Under the pieces are notes generated by a model. That model searched no databases and was not told the origin of the DNA. It worked only from the letters and a program-made list of their open reading frames with translations. The position numbers and the translations under genes were made by a program. Of a DNA stretch of 64,000 nt, positions 8,053-19,807 are shown piece by piece (position 1 is the stretch's first letter; the number at the start of each line of letters is the position of its first letter). Source of the stretch: Staphylococcus gallinarum (GTDB taxonomy: Bacteria; Bacillota; Bacilli; Staphylococcales; Staphylococcaceae); the NCBI RefSeq assembly GCF_000875895.1, contig NZ_JXCF01000007.1:682001-746000 (forward strand), read 5' to 3'.

Positions 8053-11000
8053 TTACATATTTTTCATTGTAAATGTCATACTTTCAATTACATTTGTTAA
8101 CGCCGCAGCTGTATCTAACGATGTTAAACAAGGGACACCATTTTCTACTGACGTTCTTCTAATTTGGAAACCATCTCGTTCAAATGTTTTACCTTTTGTC
8201 ATAGTATTGATAACGATTTGTACTTCTCCATTTTGGATACGTGTTAATAAATCGTCTTCTCCGCCGATTTTTCCAACGATTTCTGCCGGAATATTATTTT
8301 CTGCTAACTTATGCGCTGTACCCTCTGTAGCTAAAATTTTATAACCTACTTCATTTAAACGATGCGCAATATTTAATATTTCCTCTTTATCTTTATCACT
8401 CACTGTCATTAACACTGTACCATGGTCTTTTACTTCTACACCACTTGCAGTTAACCCTTTGAATAACGCCTTTTCCATCGTTAAATCTTTACCCATGACT
8501 TCGCCAGTAGATTTCATTTCTGGTCCTAATGTGATATCAACATTTTTCAACTTATTAAAGCTAAATACCGGTGCTTTGACATATACACCTTCCGAATACG
8601 GTTGTATACCTGGTTTGTAGCCATGATCTGTTAATTTTTCACCGATAATCGCACGCATTGCAAGTTGTGCCATTTGAATATCTGTAATTTTACTTAAGAA
8701 CGGCACGGTACGGCTTGAACGCGGATTAACCTCTAACACGTAAACACCATCATGTGCAATAACAAATTGGATATTAATTAATCCTACAATGTTTAAACCT
8801 TTTGCCAAACGAATTGTATAATCTTCCAATGTATCAATTTCTGACTGAGATAATGTCTGAGGTGGGTATACCGCAATCGAATCACCAGAATGGACGCCAG
8901 CACGTTCAATGTGTTCCATAATACCTGGGATAATTACTGTTTCACCATCTGAGATAGCATCTACTTCTATTTCTTTACCTGTTAAATATCTATCAACAAG
9001 TACTGGATGATCTGGACTCGCTTTTACAGCTTGATTCATATAATCTTCTAATTCTGCATCACTATTGACAATTTCCATTGCTCGACCACCAAGAACGTAT
9101 GATGGACGTACAACAACTGGATAGCCAATGTTACGAGCATTTTCCAATGCGCCTTCTGGTGATGTTGCTGTTTTCCCTTTTGGTTGAGGCACATCTATAG
9201 TATGAAGTAATGCTTCAAATTCCTTTCTATCCTCTGCACGGTTTAAATCTTCTAAAGTTGTTCCTAAAATTTTAACATCATGTTTAGCTAGTTTATCAGC
9301 TAAATTGATAGCCGTTTGACCGCCAAATTGTACAACAACACCTTTAGGTTGTTCTAAATCGATGATGTTCATTACATCTTCTTCAGTTAGTGGCTCAAAG
9401 TATAATTTGTCTGAAATTGAGAAGTCTGTTGACACTGTTTCAGGATTATTATTAACAATAATAGCTTCATAGCCTGCCTGTTGAATTGCCCATACAGCAT
9501 GTACTGTAGCATAATCAAATTCAACGCCTTGACCAATTCTAATTGGACCAGAACCTAATACGAGGATTTTTTCTTTTTCTGTAACAATTGATTCATTTTC
9601 TTGTTCATACGTACCGTAATAATATGGCGTTGCCGATTCAAATTCTGCTGCACATGTATCAACCATTTTATAAACTGGAAGAATATCATTCTCTTTTCTG
9701 AGTTGATATACCTCTGCTTCTGACATGTCAAATCGATGTGCAATGACACGGTCACTAAAGCCATAATCTTTAGCAAATTTTAAGTAATCAATATTACCTT
9801 TATTTTCTTTTAATTGTCGTTCGATATCGATTATATGTTGGAATTTATTTAAGAAGAAATAATCAATTTTAGTCATATTATGAATTTCTTCTAAAGTTGT
9901 ACCACGACGAATTGCTTCACCAATAAAGAATAAACGTTCATCATCTTGATCACTAATACGTTCTTTAATATAGTCTAAATCGTATGTTTCACCGTTTGGT
10001 AAACCTAAATGATGCACACCATATTCTAAAGAACGAATTGCTTTAAGTAATGATTCTTCATACGTTCTACCAATGGCCATAACTTCACCAGTAGCTTTCA
10101 TTTGAGTACCTAGGACACGCTCACCTTTTTCAAATTTATCAAATGGGAAACGTGGAATTTTTGAAATAACATAATCAAGTGCTGGTTCAAATGCTGCATA
10201 TGAAGTACCTGTTACAGGGTTTAACATTTCATCTAACGTTAAGCCAACTGCAATTTTAGCTGCTAGTTTAGCAATAGGATAACCTGTCGCTTTAGATGCT
10301 AGAGCAGATGAACGTGATACACGTGGATTTACTTCAATAATATAGTAATCCATAGAATGCGGGTCCAATGCTAATTGCACATTACATCCACCCTCAATAC
10401 CTAGTGCACGGATTACTTTTAGTGACACATCACGTAGCATTTGATATTCAACATCAGATAATGTTTGGCTTGGTGCGACAACGATTGAATCTCCGGTATG
10501 AATACCAACAGGGTCAATATTCTCCATATTACATACAACGATGGCATTATCGTTGTGATCTCGCATCACTTCATATTCAATTTCTTTAAAACCAGCAATT
10601 GATTTTTCGATTAAACACTGTGTTGCTGGACTATAATGTAAGCCATTTGACACAATTTCCTTTAATTCAGCATCATTATGACAGATACCTCCACCAGTAC
10701 CTCCCATTGTAAAGGCTGGTCTAACTATTAATGGATAACCAACTTGCTCTTTAAACTCAAATGCTTGTTCTACAGTATTAACTATGTCACTTTCTGGTAC
10801 TGCTACGTCTAAATCATTCATTAATGATCTAAATAATTCTCTATCTTCAGCTTGTTGAATTGACTCTAATTTCGTTCCTAATAACTGTACGTTATTAGCT
10901 GCTAATACACCACTATCATGTAATTGAATCGCCATATTTAAACCTGTTTGGCCACCAAGCGTTGGTAACAATGCATCAGGCTGTTCTTTACGAATAATGC

Positions 11001-11226
11001 GTGCGATAAAGTCATGTGTTAATGGTTCAATATAAACCTTATCTGCGATTTCTGTATCAGTCATAATTGTCGCTGGATTTGAGTTTACTAATATGACACG
11101 GTAACCTTCTTCTTTTAAAGCTAAACAAGCTTGTGTTCCCGCATAGTCGAATTCTGCAGCTTGACCGATAATAATTGGGCCAGAGCCTATTACTAAAATT
11201 GTTTTTATATCATTACGTTTAGGCAT
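8053..11226 (-). CDS. carB: Carbamoyl-phosphate synthase large subunit
   Basis: 1057 residues, makes carbamoyl phosphate from bicarbonate, ATP and the ammonia delivered by CarA. Two homologous ATP-grasp halves are visible, with paired dinucleotide-like starts ([21 protein letters not shown] near 10 and [19 protein letters not shown] near 555) and paired EVNPR motifs. A C-terminal MGS-like regulatory domain starts near 930. The ATG overlaps the end of carA by 8 bases. A 94-base gap to pyrF holds a modest AAGACAAAA / TTTTGTCTT hairpin. Confidence 0.97.
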   Translation of the reverse strand: MPKRNDIKTILVIGSGPIIIGQAAEFDYAGTQACLALKEEGYRVILVNSNPATIMTDTEIADKVYIEPLTHDFIARIIRKEQPDALLPTLGGQTGLNMAIQLHDSGVLAANNVQLLGTKLESIQQAEDRELFRSLMNDLDVAVPESDIVNTVEQAFEFKEQVGYPLIVRPAFTMGGTGGGICHNDAELKEIVSNGLHYSPATQCLIEKSIAGFKEIEYEVMRDHNDNAIVVCNMENIDPVGIHTGDSIVVAPSQTLSDVEYQMLRDVSLKVIRALGIEGGCNVQLALDPHSMDYYIIEVNPRVSRSSALASKATGYPIAKLAAKIAVGLTLDEMLNPVTGTSYAAFEPALDYVISKIPRFPFDKFEKGERVLGTQMKATGEVMAIGRTYEESLLKAIRSLEYGVHHLGLPNGETYDLDYIKERISDQDDERLFFIGEAIRRGTTLEEIHNMTKIDYFFLNKFQHIIDIERQLKENKGNIDYLKFAKDYGFSDRVIAHRFDMSEAEVYQLRKENDILPVYKMVDTCAAEFESATPYYYGTYEQENESIVTEKEKILVLGSGPIRIGQGVEFDYATVHAVWAIQQAGYEAIIVNNNPETVSTDFSISDKLYFEPLTEEDVMNIIDLEQPKGVVVQFGGQTAINLADKLAKHDVKILGTTLEDLNRAEDRKEFEALLHTIDVPQPKGKTATSPEGALENARNIGYPVVVRPSYVLGGRAMEIVNSDAELEDYMNQAVKASPDHPVLVDRYLTGKEIEVDAISDGETVIIPGIMEHIERAGVHSGDSIAVYPPQTLSQSEIDTLEDYTIRLAKGLNIVGLINIQFVIAHDGVYVLEVNPRSSRTVPFLSKITDIQMAQLAMRAIIGEKLTDHGYKPGIQPYSEGVYVKAPVFSFNKLKNVDITLGPEMKSTGEVMGKDLTMEKALFKGLTASGVEVKDHGTVLMTVSDKDKEEILNIAHRLNEVGYKILATEGTAHKLAENNIPAEIVGKIGGEDDLLTRIQNGEVQIVINTMTKGKTFERDGFQIRRTSVENGVPCLTSLDTAAALTNVIESMTFTMKNM

Positions 11227-12318
11227 TGGTAATTCGCTCCTTCGCTTTATATTCGTTCATCATTTCAATAAACTCATCAAATAAGTAATTTGAATCAGAT
11301 GGTCCAGGGCAAGCTTCTGGGTGATATTGCACTGAAAATGCAGGTAGTGATTTGTGTTTCAATCCTTCAACTGTTCCATCATTAATTGCGATATGTGTAA
11401 CTTCTAATTCAGTATTAATTAAGGAATCTTTATCGATTGCATAACCATGATTTTGACTTGTTAATGCTACTTTACCTGTCTTCAAATCTTTAACAGGATG
11501 ATTTGCACCTCTATGCCCAAACTTCATTTTAAATGAAGTTGCACCTTGTGATAGGGCAAACAACTGATGACCTAAACAAATACCAAAGAATGGAATCACA
11601 CCTAGAATTCCTTTAATCATTTCAACAGCAACATCTACTTCTTCTGGATCTCCTGGTCCGTTAGATAACATGACGCCATCTGGTGACATTCTGATAATTG
11701 TCTCAGCACTTGTATCGTAAGGTACAACAGTGACATTACAACCACGTTCATTTAATTCTCGCACGATATTTTGCTTTTTACCAAAGTCAACTAACACTAC
11801 ACTTAAGTCGTTACCTGTAGATACATAAGGTGATTTTGTAGATACTGTTGTAACTTCACTACGTGGTAAGACTGTTTCTTTCAACTTTGTTATAATGCTT
11901 TCAATTTCAGTTTTATCATCGGTAAATGCTGCTTTTAATACACCGTGTTTTCTAATTTTTCTTGTGATACTTCTTGTGTCAACACCAGCAATACCTGGAA
12001 TTTCAAATTCAACTAGTACTTCATGTAATGTTTTTTGTTTACGGAAGTTACTCGGATGCATACTCGCTTCTTTAACAACGACACCATTAAGCGTTGGTAC
12101 AAGAGACTCAAAATCATCTCGATTAATACCATAATTTCCAATAAGAGGATAAGTAAATGTAATAATTTGTCCAGTATAAGATGGGTCTGAAATTGTCTCT
12201 TGATAGCCTGTCATTGCTGTATTAAATACGATTTCTCCCACAGATAATTTATCTGATCCTAATTTGTAGCCTTCATAATATGAACCATCTTCTAATACAA
12301 GGTAGCGTTTTTGCAACA

Positions 12319-12319
<1 letters not shown>
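11219..12319 (-). CDS. carA: Carbamoyl-phosphate synthase small (glutaminase) subunit
   Basis: 366 residues, hydrolyses glutamine and channels ammonia to CarB. The class I amidotransferase nucleophile is in [13 protein letters not shown], and the His-Glu pair in [13 protein letters not shown]. The N-terminal domain begins [17 protein letters not shown]. It overlaps carB at its end and its ATG overlaps the pyrC stop (TAATG), as expected for tightly coupled pathway genes. Confidence 0.97.
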
Positions 12320-14518
<2,199 letters not shown>

Positions 14519-15826
14519 TTAGTTCGTTTCTGTTTTCTCTTTCGGTAAGATTAAATTCAAGATAATTCCTGCGAGAGCTGCGAGAGCCATTCCTTCTATT
14601 TCTAATTTCACACCTAGTCCATGTAAATTAAACACTAGGTTGCCTATGCCTATTACTAAAATGACAGATGCGATAACTAAATTTCTGTTACTTGCAAAAT
14701 CTACTTCACTTTCCACTAACATTCTTAAACCACTCGCTGCAATAATACCGAATAGCAATATTGATACACCGCCCATTACGGGTGTTGGTATTGAAGACAC
14801 AAGTGCAGTGAATTTTTCTACAAAGCCTAGGATAATCGCTATTACTGCAGCACCACCTATAACATAGATACTGTAAATCTTAGTAATTGCCAATACACCT
14901 ATATTCTCACCATATGTTGTGCTTGGTGGACCACCGATAACACTTGCAAACATAGTTGATACACCGTCACCAATAATCGATTTATCTAATCCTGGGTCTT
15001 TAAAGAAGTTTTTACCGACAATTTTATTTATGACCATTTGATGACCAATATGTTCACTAACCGTTACAAAAACGATGGGTATCAGGACTAAGATCAACCC
15101 TATATGAATTGATGGTGTATAGTCTCTAAAGGGTAAGTATACTTCCGGTAAGTGTAACCACTTCGCTTCGACAATTGGTTTAAAGTTAACGAGCCCCATA
15201 AAGATCGATACGATGTATCCGGTGATTATTCCAATTAATACTGGAATAAGTGATAAGAACCCTTTGAAGAAACCTTGAACGAGTATCGTAACTAATAAAG
15301 TAATCATTGCTACAGCAAGGTAACTTAAGTTGTATCCTTTCATGTCTGAACTATTTTCAAACATTGCCATATTGACCGCTGTTGGTGCTAAGCTTAACCC
15401 AATAACCATGATAACTGGTCCTACTACGACTGGTGGTAACAATTTCATCAGCCAGCCTGTGCCACTAATTTTTATCGCTAAACCGATAAGCACGTACATG
15501 ACGCCACTCATAAATAATGCGGTTAACATGTCGCCTAAACTATGTGAATTCAAGCCAGATATGATTGGCGTGATAAAGGCAAAGCTTGAACCTAGATAGG
15601 CTGGTATCTTGGCTTGTGTAATTAATATATATAACAATGTTCCGATTCCTGATGCTAACAGTGCAGAAGATATCGGTAATCCTGTTAAGAAAGGTACAAG
15701 TACAGTTGAACCAAACATCGCAAATAGATGTTGAGTACTTAAAAATGCCCACTGTCCTAATTTCGGTTTGTCACGTACATCTAAGACCGGTTTAACTGTC
15801 CTTTCAAACATTGTTTCATTTTCCAT
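14519..15826 (-). CDS. pyrP: Uracil permease (NCS2 family)
   Basis: 435 residues with about 12-14 hydrophobic segments, the nucleobase:cation symporter 2 family, importing uracil. TVSEHIGHQ and the GGPPSTTYGENIGVLAITK segment are the family's substrate-site motifs. The start MENETMFERTVKPVLDVRDKP is typical of staphylococcal PyrP. It is the second gene of the operon and is preceded by a leader with a terminator hairpin, consistent with PyrR control. Confidence 0.95.
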   Translation of the reverse strand: MENETMFERTVKPVLDVRDKPKLGQWAFLSTQHLFAMFGSTVLVPFLTGLPISSALLASGIGTLLYILITQAKIPAYLGSSFAFITPIISGLNSHSLGDMLTALFMSGVMYVLIGLAIKISGTGWLMKLLPPVVVGPVIMVIGLSLAPTAVNMAMFENSSDMKGYNLSYLAVAMITLLVTILVQGFFKGFLSLIPVLIGIITGYIVSIFMGLVNFKPIVEAKWLHLPEVYLPFRDYTPSIHIGLILVLIPIVFVTVSEHIGHQMVINKIVGKNFFKDPGLDKSIIGDGVSTMFASVIGGPPSTTYGENIGVLAITKIYSIYVIGGAAVIAIILGFVEKFTALVSSIPTPVMGGVSILLFGIIAASGLRMLVESEVDFASNRNLVIASVILVIGIGNLVFNLHGLGVKLEIEGMALAALAGIILNLILPKEKTETN

Positions 15827-15846
15827 TGCATTTCGCTTCCTTTCAT

Positions 15847-16060
15847 AAAAAAAATCTCTTTACATCGTATTCATGTAAAGAGACTTCGAAGGGTCTATCA
15901 GTTCAATAACCTTAGTTAGATAGTGTATTACAATTGTACTAAGGGTGCTATTGAAGATATGACGGTATAGAAAGTTGCTACTTTTAAATTAGAGTCATCA
16001 CTGTTACTCTAGTTTAAAAGTTTCACACTTACTAACCTATCCTTTCTCAGTCTCTCGTAC
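15847..16060 (-). promoter_or_regulatory. PyrR-type attenuator between pyrR and pyrP
   Basis: On the minus strand the leader starts with a small stem-loop UCAGU-ACGAGAG-ACUGA (around 16062-16046), the likely PyrR-binding loop. A 15-bp antiterminator-like repeat follows (CTTTTAAACTAGAGT with its near-complement). It ends with a strong terminator at 15883-15847 (TCTCTTTACAT / ATGTAAAGAGA then TTTTTTTT). The arrangement matches UMP-responsive attenuation by PyrR. The binding loop departs from the canonical form found before pyrR. Confidence 0.8.
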
Positions 16061-16075
16061 TGAATTAAAAGGTTA

Positions 16076-16603
16076 TTATTCAATTACTACTGCATTTCTT
16101 GAATCAATCTCATCTAGATAAACTGACACCGCTTCTTCACGCGCTGTCGGTATATTCTTTCCGACAAAGTCAGCTCGAATTGGTAATTCTCGATGACCAC
16201 GATCGACCAAAGTTGCTAATCCAATCTTTTTAGGTCTCGCATACTGTAATACTGCATCTAAAGATGCGCGTACAGTACGACCTGTATAAAGTACATCGTC
16301 TATTATAATTACAACTTGATTGGTAATATTAACATCGATTTCATAGGTTTCTTCATTCGATTGTGCTGTTCTATTCTCTAAATCATCTCGAAACTGCGTT
16401 ATATCTATTGTTCCAGTTGGTACGACCTTTTCTTCGATGTTTTCTATCTTTTGCTGTATGCGACGTGCTAAAAATGCGCCTCGTGTCTTAATACCTAGTA
16501 AAATTAAATTATCAGTACCTTTGTTATATTCTAATATTTCATGCGCAATACGAGTAACCGTACGTTGTATCGCTGCTTCATCCATAATAACGCGTTCTGA
16601 CAT
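16076..16603 (-). CDS. pyrR: PyrR, pyrimidine operon attenuation regulator / uracil phosphoribosyltransferase
   Basis: 175 residues. PyrR binds the pyr mRNA leaders when UMP is high and favours termination, and it also has weak uracil phosphoribosyltransferase activity. The PRPP motif [17 protein letters not shown] is present, with [19 protein letters not shown] at the RNA-binding and active face. An upstream in-frame ATG at 16621 is less likely than 16603, where [15 protein letters not shown] matches the family and an AGGAAGGTG site precedes it. Confidence 0.96.
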   Translation of the reverse strand: MSERVIMDEAAIQRTVTRIAHEILEYNKGTDNLILLGIKTRGAFLARRIQQKIENIEEKVVPTGTIDITQFRDDLENRTAQSNEETYEIDVNITNQVVIIIDDVLYTGRTVRASLDAVLQYARPKKIGLATLVDRGHRELPIRADFVGKNIPTAREEAVSVYLDEIDSRNAVVIE

Positions 16604-16654
16604 TTTAGGCACCTTCCTCAATTCATATTAATTTGCTTTAGCTACAAGATGATA

Positions 16655-16894
16655 CAAAGAAAACCTCATATCTTCAATGAAGACATGAGGTTTCTCAATA
16701 ATCGTATCACAAATGAAAACAGAGACATTTCTATGTTATAAGACGCTTTCTCTATCATGAATGTAAATCATTCATGTTTGATTATGCACGAATAGTTACG
16801 TTGCATAGATTCATCTGTGTACAAGTTATTAAATTCATGTCTTCGAAGCCTCTCTGGACTTTCATTTAAAGACGTACGTTCGCTTTATTAAACT
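16655..16894 (-). promoter_or_regulatory. PyrR-binding leader and attenuator upstream of pyrR
   Basis: The canonical PyrR-binding loop AGTCCAGAGAGGCT is read on the minus strand at 16860-16847. Further on, the terminator AAACCTCATGTCTTC / GAAGATATGAGGTTT (16693-16661) is followed by a T-rich tract ending near 16655. This is the first control point of the operon. Confidence 0.88.
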
Positions 16895-16900
16895 GTCATT

Positions 16901-16929
16901 ATAATATCATGATTTTATATAATGTGCAA
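16901..16929 (-). promoter_or_regulatory. pyr operon promoter
   Basis: TTGCAC (16929-16924) and TATTAT (16906-16901) are separated by exactly 17 bases. Transcription would start near 16894, just before the PyrR leader. Confidence 0.75.
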
Positions 16930-17056
16930 GAACCTGTCTAAGTTGCATTGCGCCTTTTAAATGCATAAATACACTATTCTTATTATAAGTAACCTTTATT
17001 GATATCCACTTGCTTTCCAGCCACTATATGATTTAATCATTTTTACATAAAAAATA

Positions 17057-17098
17057 ACCTCATTATATTTTTGACTCGCGCCATTTTTATAATGAGGT
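17057..17098 (-). terminator. rluD terminator
   Basis: On the minus strand ACCTCATTATA / TATAATGAGGT is followed by a T-rich stretch (TATTTTTT). It isolates lspA-rluD from the pyr promoter. Bases 16930-17056 show nothing else. Confidence 0.85.
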
Positions 17099-17143
17099 AA
17101 ATTCATTCATATTACTTGTTATAACCTTTATTTAAAGCATAAG

Positions 17144-18061
17144 TTATTGATCACTTTTTCTAATATCTGTTAATAATTGCTCAAACTCACTTGGCAATTC
17201 CGCAGTTTTCTCAATGTATTCACCTGTAACTGGATGTTCAAAACCAATAACACCTGCATGAAGTGCTTGACCTCCAATGTCTAATGTTTTCTTCGGTCCA
17301 TATTTAGGGTCACCAACTAATGGGAAACCAATATATTTCATATGAACACGAATTTGGTGTGTTCTACCCGTTTCTAGCTGACATTCAACTAACGTATAAT
17401 GTTTAAAGTGTTCTAAAACATTGAAATGTGTTACTGCTTCTTTACCGTCATCTACGACATCCATTGATTGTCGATCATTTTTGTTTCTACCAATTGGAGC
17501 ATCAATCGTACCATAATCATGCGGAATATTTCCATGTACCAATGCAACATATTTACGATTTACAGATTTATCCACCAATTGTTCTACCAATCCACGGTGT
17601 GCAATATCATTTTTGGCAACCATCAATAAACCTGATGTATCTTTATCAATTCGGTGTACAATCCCTGGTCGAATCTCACCGTTAATACCTGATAAATCTT
17701 TCATTTGATACATTAAACCATTAACCAATGTACCACTGTAATGTCCTGCTGATGGATGTACTACCATGCCCTTAGGTTTATAAACAACTGCGACATCATC
17801 ATCTTCATAATAAATATCTAAGTTTAAATTTTCTGGTTTGATATCAGTTTCTACGACTTCTTTTTCTGTTACATTTATTTGGTCATTTAATTTTACTTTA
17901 TAATTTGATTTTACTACTTTACCATTGACTGTGACTAACGATAATTTTATCCAGTCTTGAATTTGAGTTCTCGACCACTCTGAATTTAATTCAGGTAATA
18001 CTTTGTCTATACGCTGACCTGACAAGTCTGCTTGTTCTATTACAAACTCATGATTACTCAT
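17144..18061 (-). CDS. RluD-family large ribosomal RNA pseudouridine synthase
   Basis: 305 residues. An N-terminal S4 RNA-binding domain (about 14-75) is followed by a pseudouridine synthase domain. The catalytic Asp is D139 in HRIDKDTSGLL, and GRTHQIRVHM lies near 235. These enzymes modify uridines in 23S rRNA; the exact positions are not readable here, and the B. subtilis orthologue is YlyB. It directly follows lspA, a pairing common in Firmicutes. Confidence 0.94.
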   Translation of the reverse strand: MSNHEFVIEQADLSGQRIDKVLPELNSEWSRTQIQDWIKLSLVTVNGKVVKSNYKVKLNDQINVTEKEVVETDIKPENLNLDIYYEDDDVAVVYKPKGMVVHPSAGHYSGTLVNGLMYQMKDLSGINGEIRPGIVHRIDKDTSGLLMVAKNDIAHRGLVEQLVDKSVNRKYVALVHGNIPHDYGTIDAPIGRNKNDRQSMDVVDDGKEAVTHFNVLEHFKHYTLVECQLETGRTHQIRVHMKYIGFPLVGDPKYGPKKTLDIGGQALHAGVIGFEHPVTGEYIEKTAELPSEFEQLLTDIRKSDQ

Positions 18062-18073
18062 AATTGCAACCTC

Positions 18074-18550
18074 CTACACTTCTTTTTTCATATCTGTTAA
18101 TAATGCGACAATAATTAGCAATACACCTATCGTCAAGCTAGCATCTGCAACATTAAATATTGGGAAATTATATCCAAAAATATATGTATCGACAAAGTCT
18201 ACGACTTCACCATGTAACACACGGTCGATGAAATTACCTAATGCACCGGCAAATAATAAACTAATTGCCACTTGCATCAATAAATTGTGCTTTGCTTCTT
18301 TAATATAAAATACTATAAGTACGATAAGGATAATAATAGTAATAATATAGAAGAAACTCATCTTACCACTTAAAATACCCCACGCAGCTCCGTTATTTCT
18401 ATGTGACGTAATATTTAAAAAGTTAGGAATCACTTCGAAAGAATCTCCAACTTTCATTGAACTCGCTATTATAAATTTAGTGATTTGATCTAAGATTAAA
18501 ATAACAATCGTAATGAATATAGAAATACCTAAATAGTACTGACGTTTCAT
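18074..18550 (-). CDS. lspA: Lipoprotein signal peptidase (signal peptidase II)
   Basis: 158 residues with four membrane segments. It cleaves the signal peptide of prolipoproteins before the lipidated Cys. The catalytic aspartates lie in GALGNFIDR and PIFNVADASL. An upstream in-frame ATG at 18598 exists, but the GGAGGT site and the MKRQYYLGISIF start favour 18550. It is 12 bases upstream of rluD. Confidence 0.95.
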   Translation of the reverse strand: MKRQYYLGISIFITIVILILDQITKFIIASSMKVGDSFEVIPNFLNITSHRNNGAAWGILSGKMSFFYIITIIILIVLIVFYIKEAKHNLLMQVAISLLFAGALGNFIDRVLHGEVVDFVDTYIFGYNFPIFNVADASLTIGVLLIIVALLTDMKKEV

Positions 18551-18773
18551 GCCTGTACCTCCTATTCTACTATCTGACGCTTTTACAACATCTTTCATTA
18601 TAGCTTAATCAAACTTATAAAAAAAGTTACAGTTTATATCTATCACATTTATTTTTAGATATGCTTAAAATTTGTCTTTTTTGCAATAATATTTCACTAT
18701 CTTTCAAACCGCTTACTTAGTTTACATAATATAATTATTTTAAATATACTTTCGTAGTTAACAATACATTGAT

Positions 18774-19247
18774 TCACTTTGCTTTATTTTCTTTAGGATG
18801 GATGATGTAATATTTTTTTAATGCTTGTGGACTTATATCTCGCGTCGTAATTTCGAATGGATGATAAAAGTTCATTTCTTTCACTTTGATAGTGCCGTCA
18901 TCAAAGACACGTTCAATATATGCCACATGTCCATATTTACCTTTAGTAGATTGTAATATACTGCCCACTTTGGGATGATGATTTACAGTATAACCATCCT
19001 GTTGCGCTTTTACTTTCCAATATTTAGCATCTCCCCAGGACCTACCAATTTTATTACCCGCATCTCTCACTCTATCAAAAACGTAATTCGTACATTGTCC
19101 TTTTACATAATTATTGTGTTTCATCGGATTCGTCGACCATAGTGTATTTTCTGGTTCTGTCATATCTCTATTATCTATACCGTCATAAGTTGCAATTCCT
19201 GTAATTATTAAGCCTAAAGTGACTAATGTAGTAATCCTTTTCTTCAT
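18774..19247 (-). CDS. Secreted CHAP-domain protein (probable peptidoglycan amidase/endopeptidase)
   Basis: 157 residues. A short Sec-type signal or anchor (MKKRITTLVTLGLIITGIAT) precedes a single CHAP domain. The catalytic Cys is C52 in GQCTNYVF and the His is H107 in KYGHVAYIE. E124 or N126 in KEMNF completes the usual triad. There is no LysM or SH3b wall-binding domain, so it resembles SsaA-type hydrolases rather than phage lysins. It stands alone between lspA and ileS. The substrate bond cannot be read from sequence. Confidence 0.85.
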   Translation of the reverse strand: MKKRITTLVTLGLIITGIATYDGIDNRDMTEPENTLWSTNPMKHNNYVKGQCTNYVFDRVRDAGNKIGRSWGDAKYWKVKAQQDGYTVNHHPKVGSILQSTKGKYGHVAYIERVFDDGTIKVKEMNFYHPFEITTRDISPQALKKYYIIHPKENKAK

Positions 19248-19431
19248 GTTTTGACACTACCTTTAACTATAATAATATGCTACATCTATTGCTTGTTACA
19301 CTTAGTCTTACTATGATCTTTGTTTTATTGAATCAGCTTATTTTCTATACCCTTTTTAATAAATATAATAATGTTAAAAATTTAATTTACCTGAAGTTGT
19401 GTATAGTAATTAACTGATATTGTTAGCTCAT

Positions 19432-19495
19432 TTTCTTAAGCGACAGCCTCTGCCTGTAATCTTCGACTCGTCCTGCTTCCTCAGAAGTCTCATCT
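19432..19495 (-). repeat. Degenerate copy of the dispersed palindromic repeat
   Basis: Matches the core of the copies at 41947 and 42179 over about 64 bases (TTCTTAAG ... GCCTGTAATCTTCGA ... CTCGTCCTG ... AGTCTCATCTT) with many substitutions. It is the only recognisable element in the 560-base gap 19248-19807 besides the ileS terminator. Confidence 0.75.
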
Positions 19496-19630
19496 TATTA
19501 CTTTCTATAAATTAATATTTAATTTACAATATTCGCTATTTTGGACGATACCATTTGATTTTTTAAAATTAAAACAATAATAGTTATTACTTTATGTCTT
19601 GGATTTCACCATATAAATCACATCACATTA

Positions 19631-19668
19631 AAAATGGCTACGCTCATATCATAAATATAAGGTAGCCA
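19631..19668 (-). terminator. Probable ileS terminator
   Basis: TGGCTAC / GTAGCCA followed on the minus strand by TTTTTAATG, 140 bases beyond the ileS stop. Confidence 0.6.
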
Positions 19669-19807
19669 TAAACTTAGTGTTTTTTTTGAGTCTATTTTAC
19701 AGAGCGAAGTTCATTGCAGAATAGCGCTCTTATTTTAAGAATTGGAAATTATAATCCTAATGCTGCAAAATCTGGTAATCTTGTTAAAATTTTTGTCTTA
19801 ATTTCAC

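Noticed and set aside
7814..8344. 176-residue open frame on the plus strand overlapping the carB and pyrF ends
   Set aside because: It is antisense to well-supported genes, lacks a ribosome site and crosses an intergenic hairpin.
18551..18598. Longer lspA start at 18598
   Set aside because: The extra 16 residues are charged and not family-like, and the GGAGGT site fits ATG 18550.
19707..19740. AGAGCG / CGCTCT hairpin downstream of ileS
   Set aside because: Six-base stem with an 18-base loop and a poor tail; the hairpin at 19631 is the better terminator.
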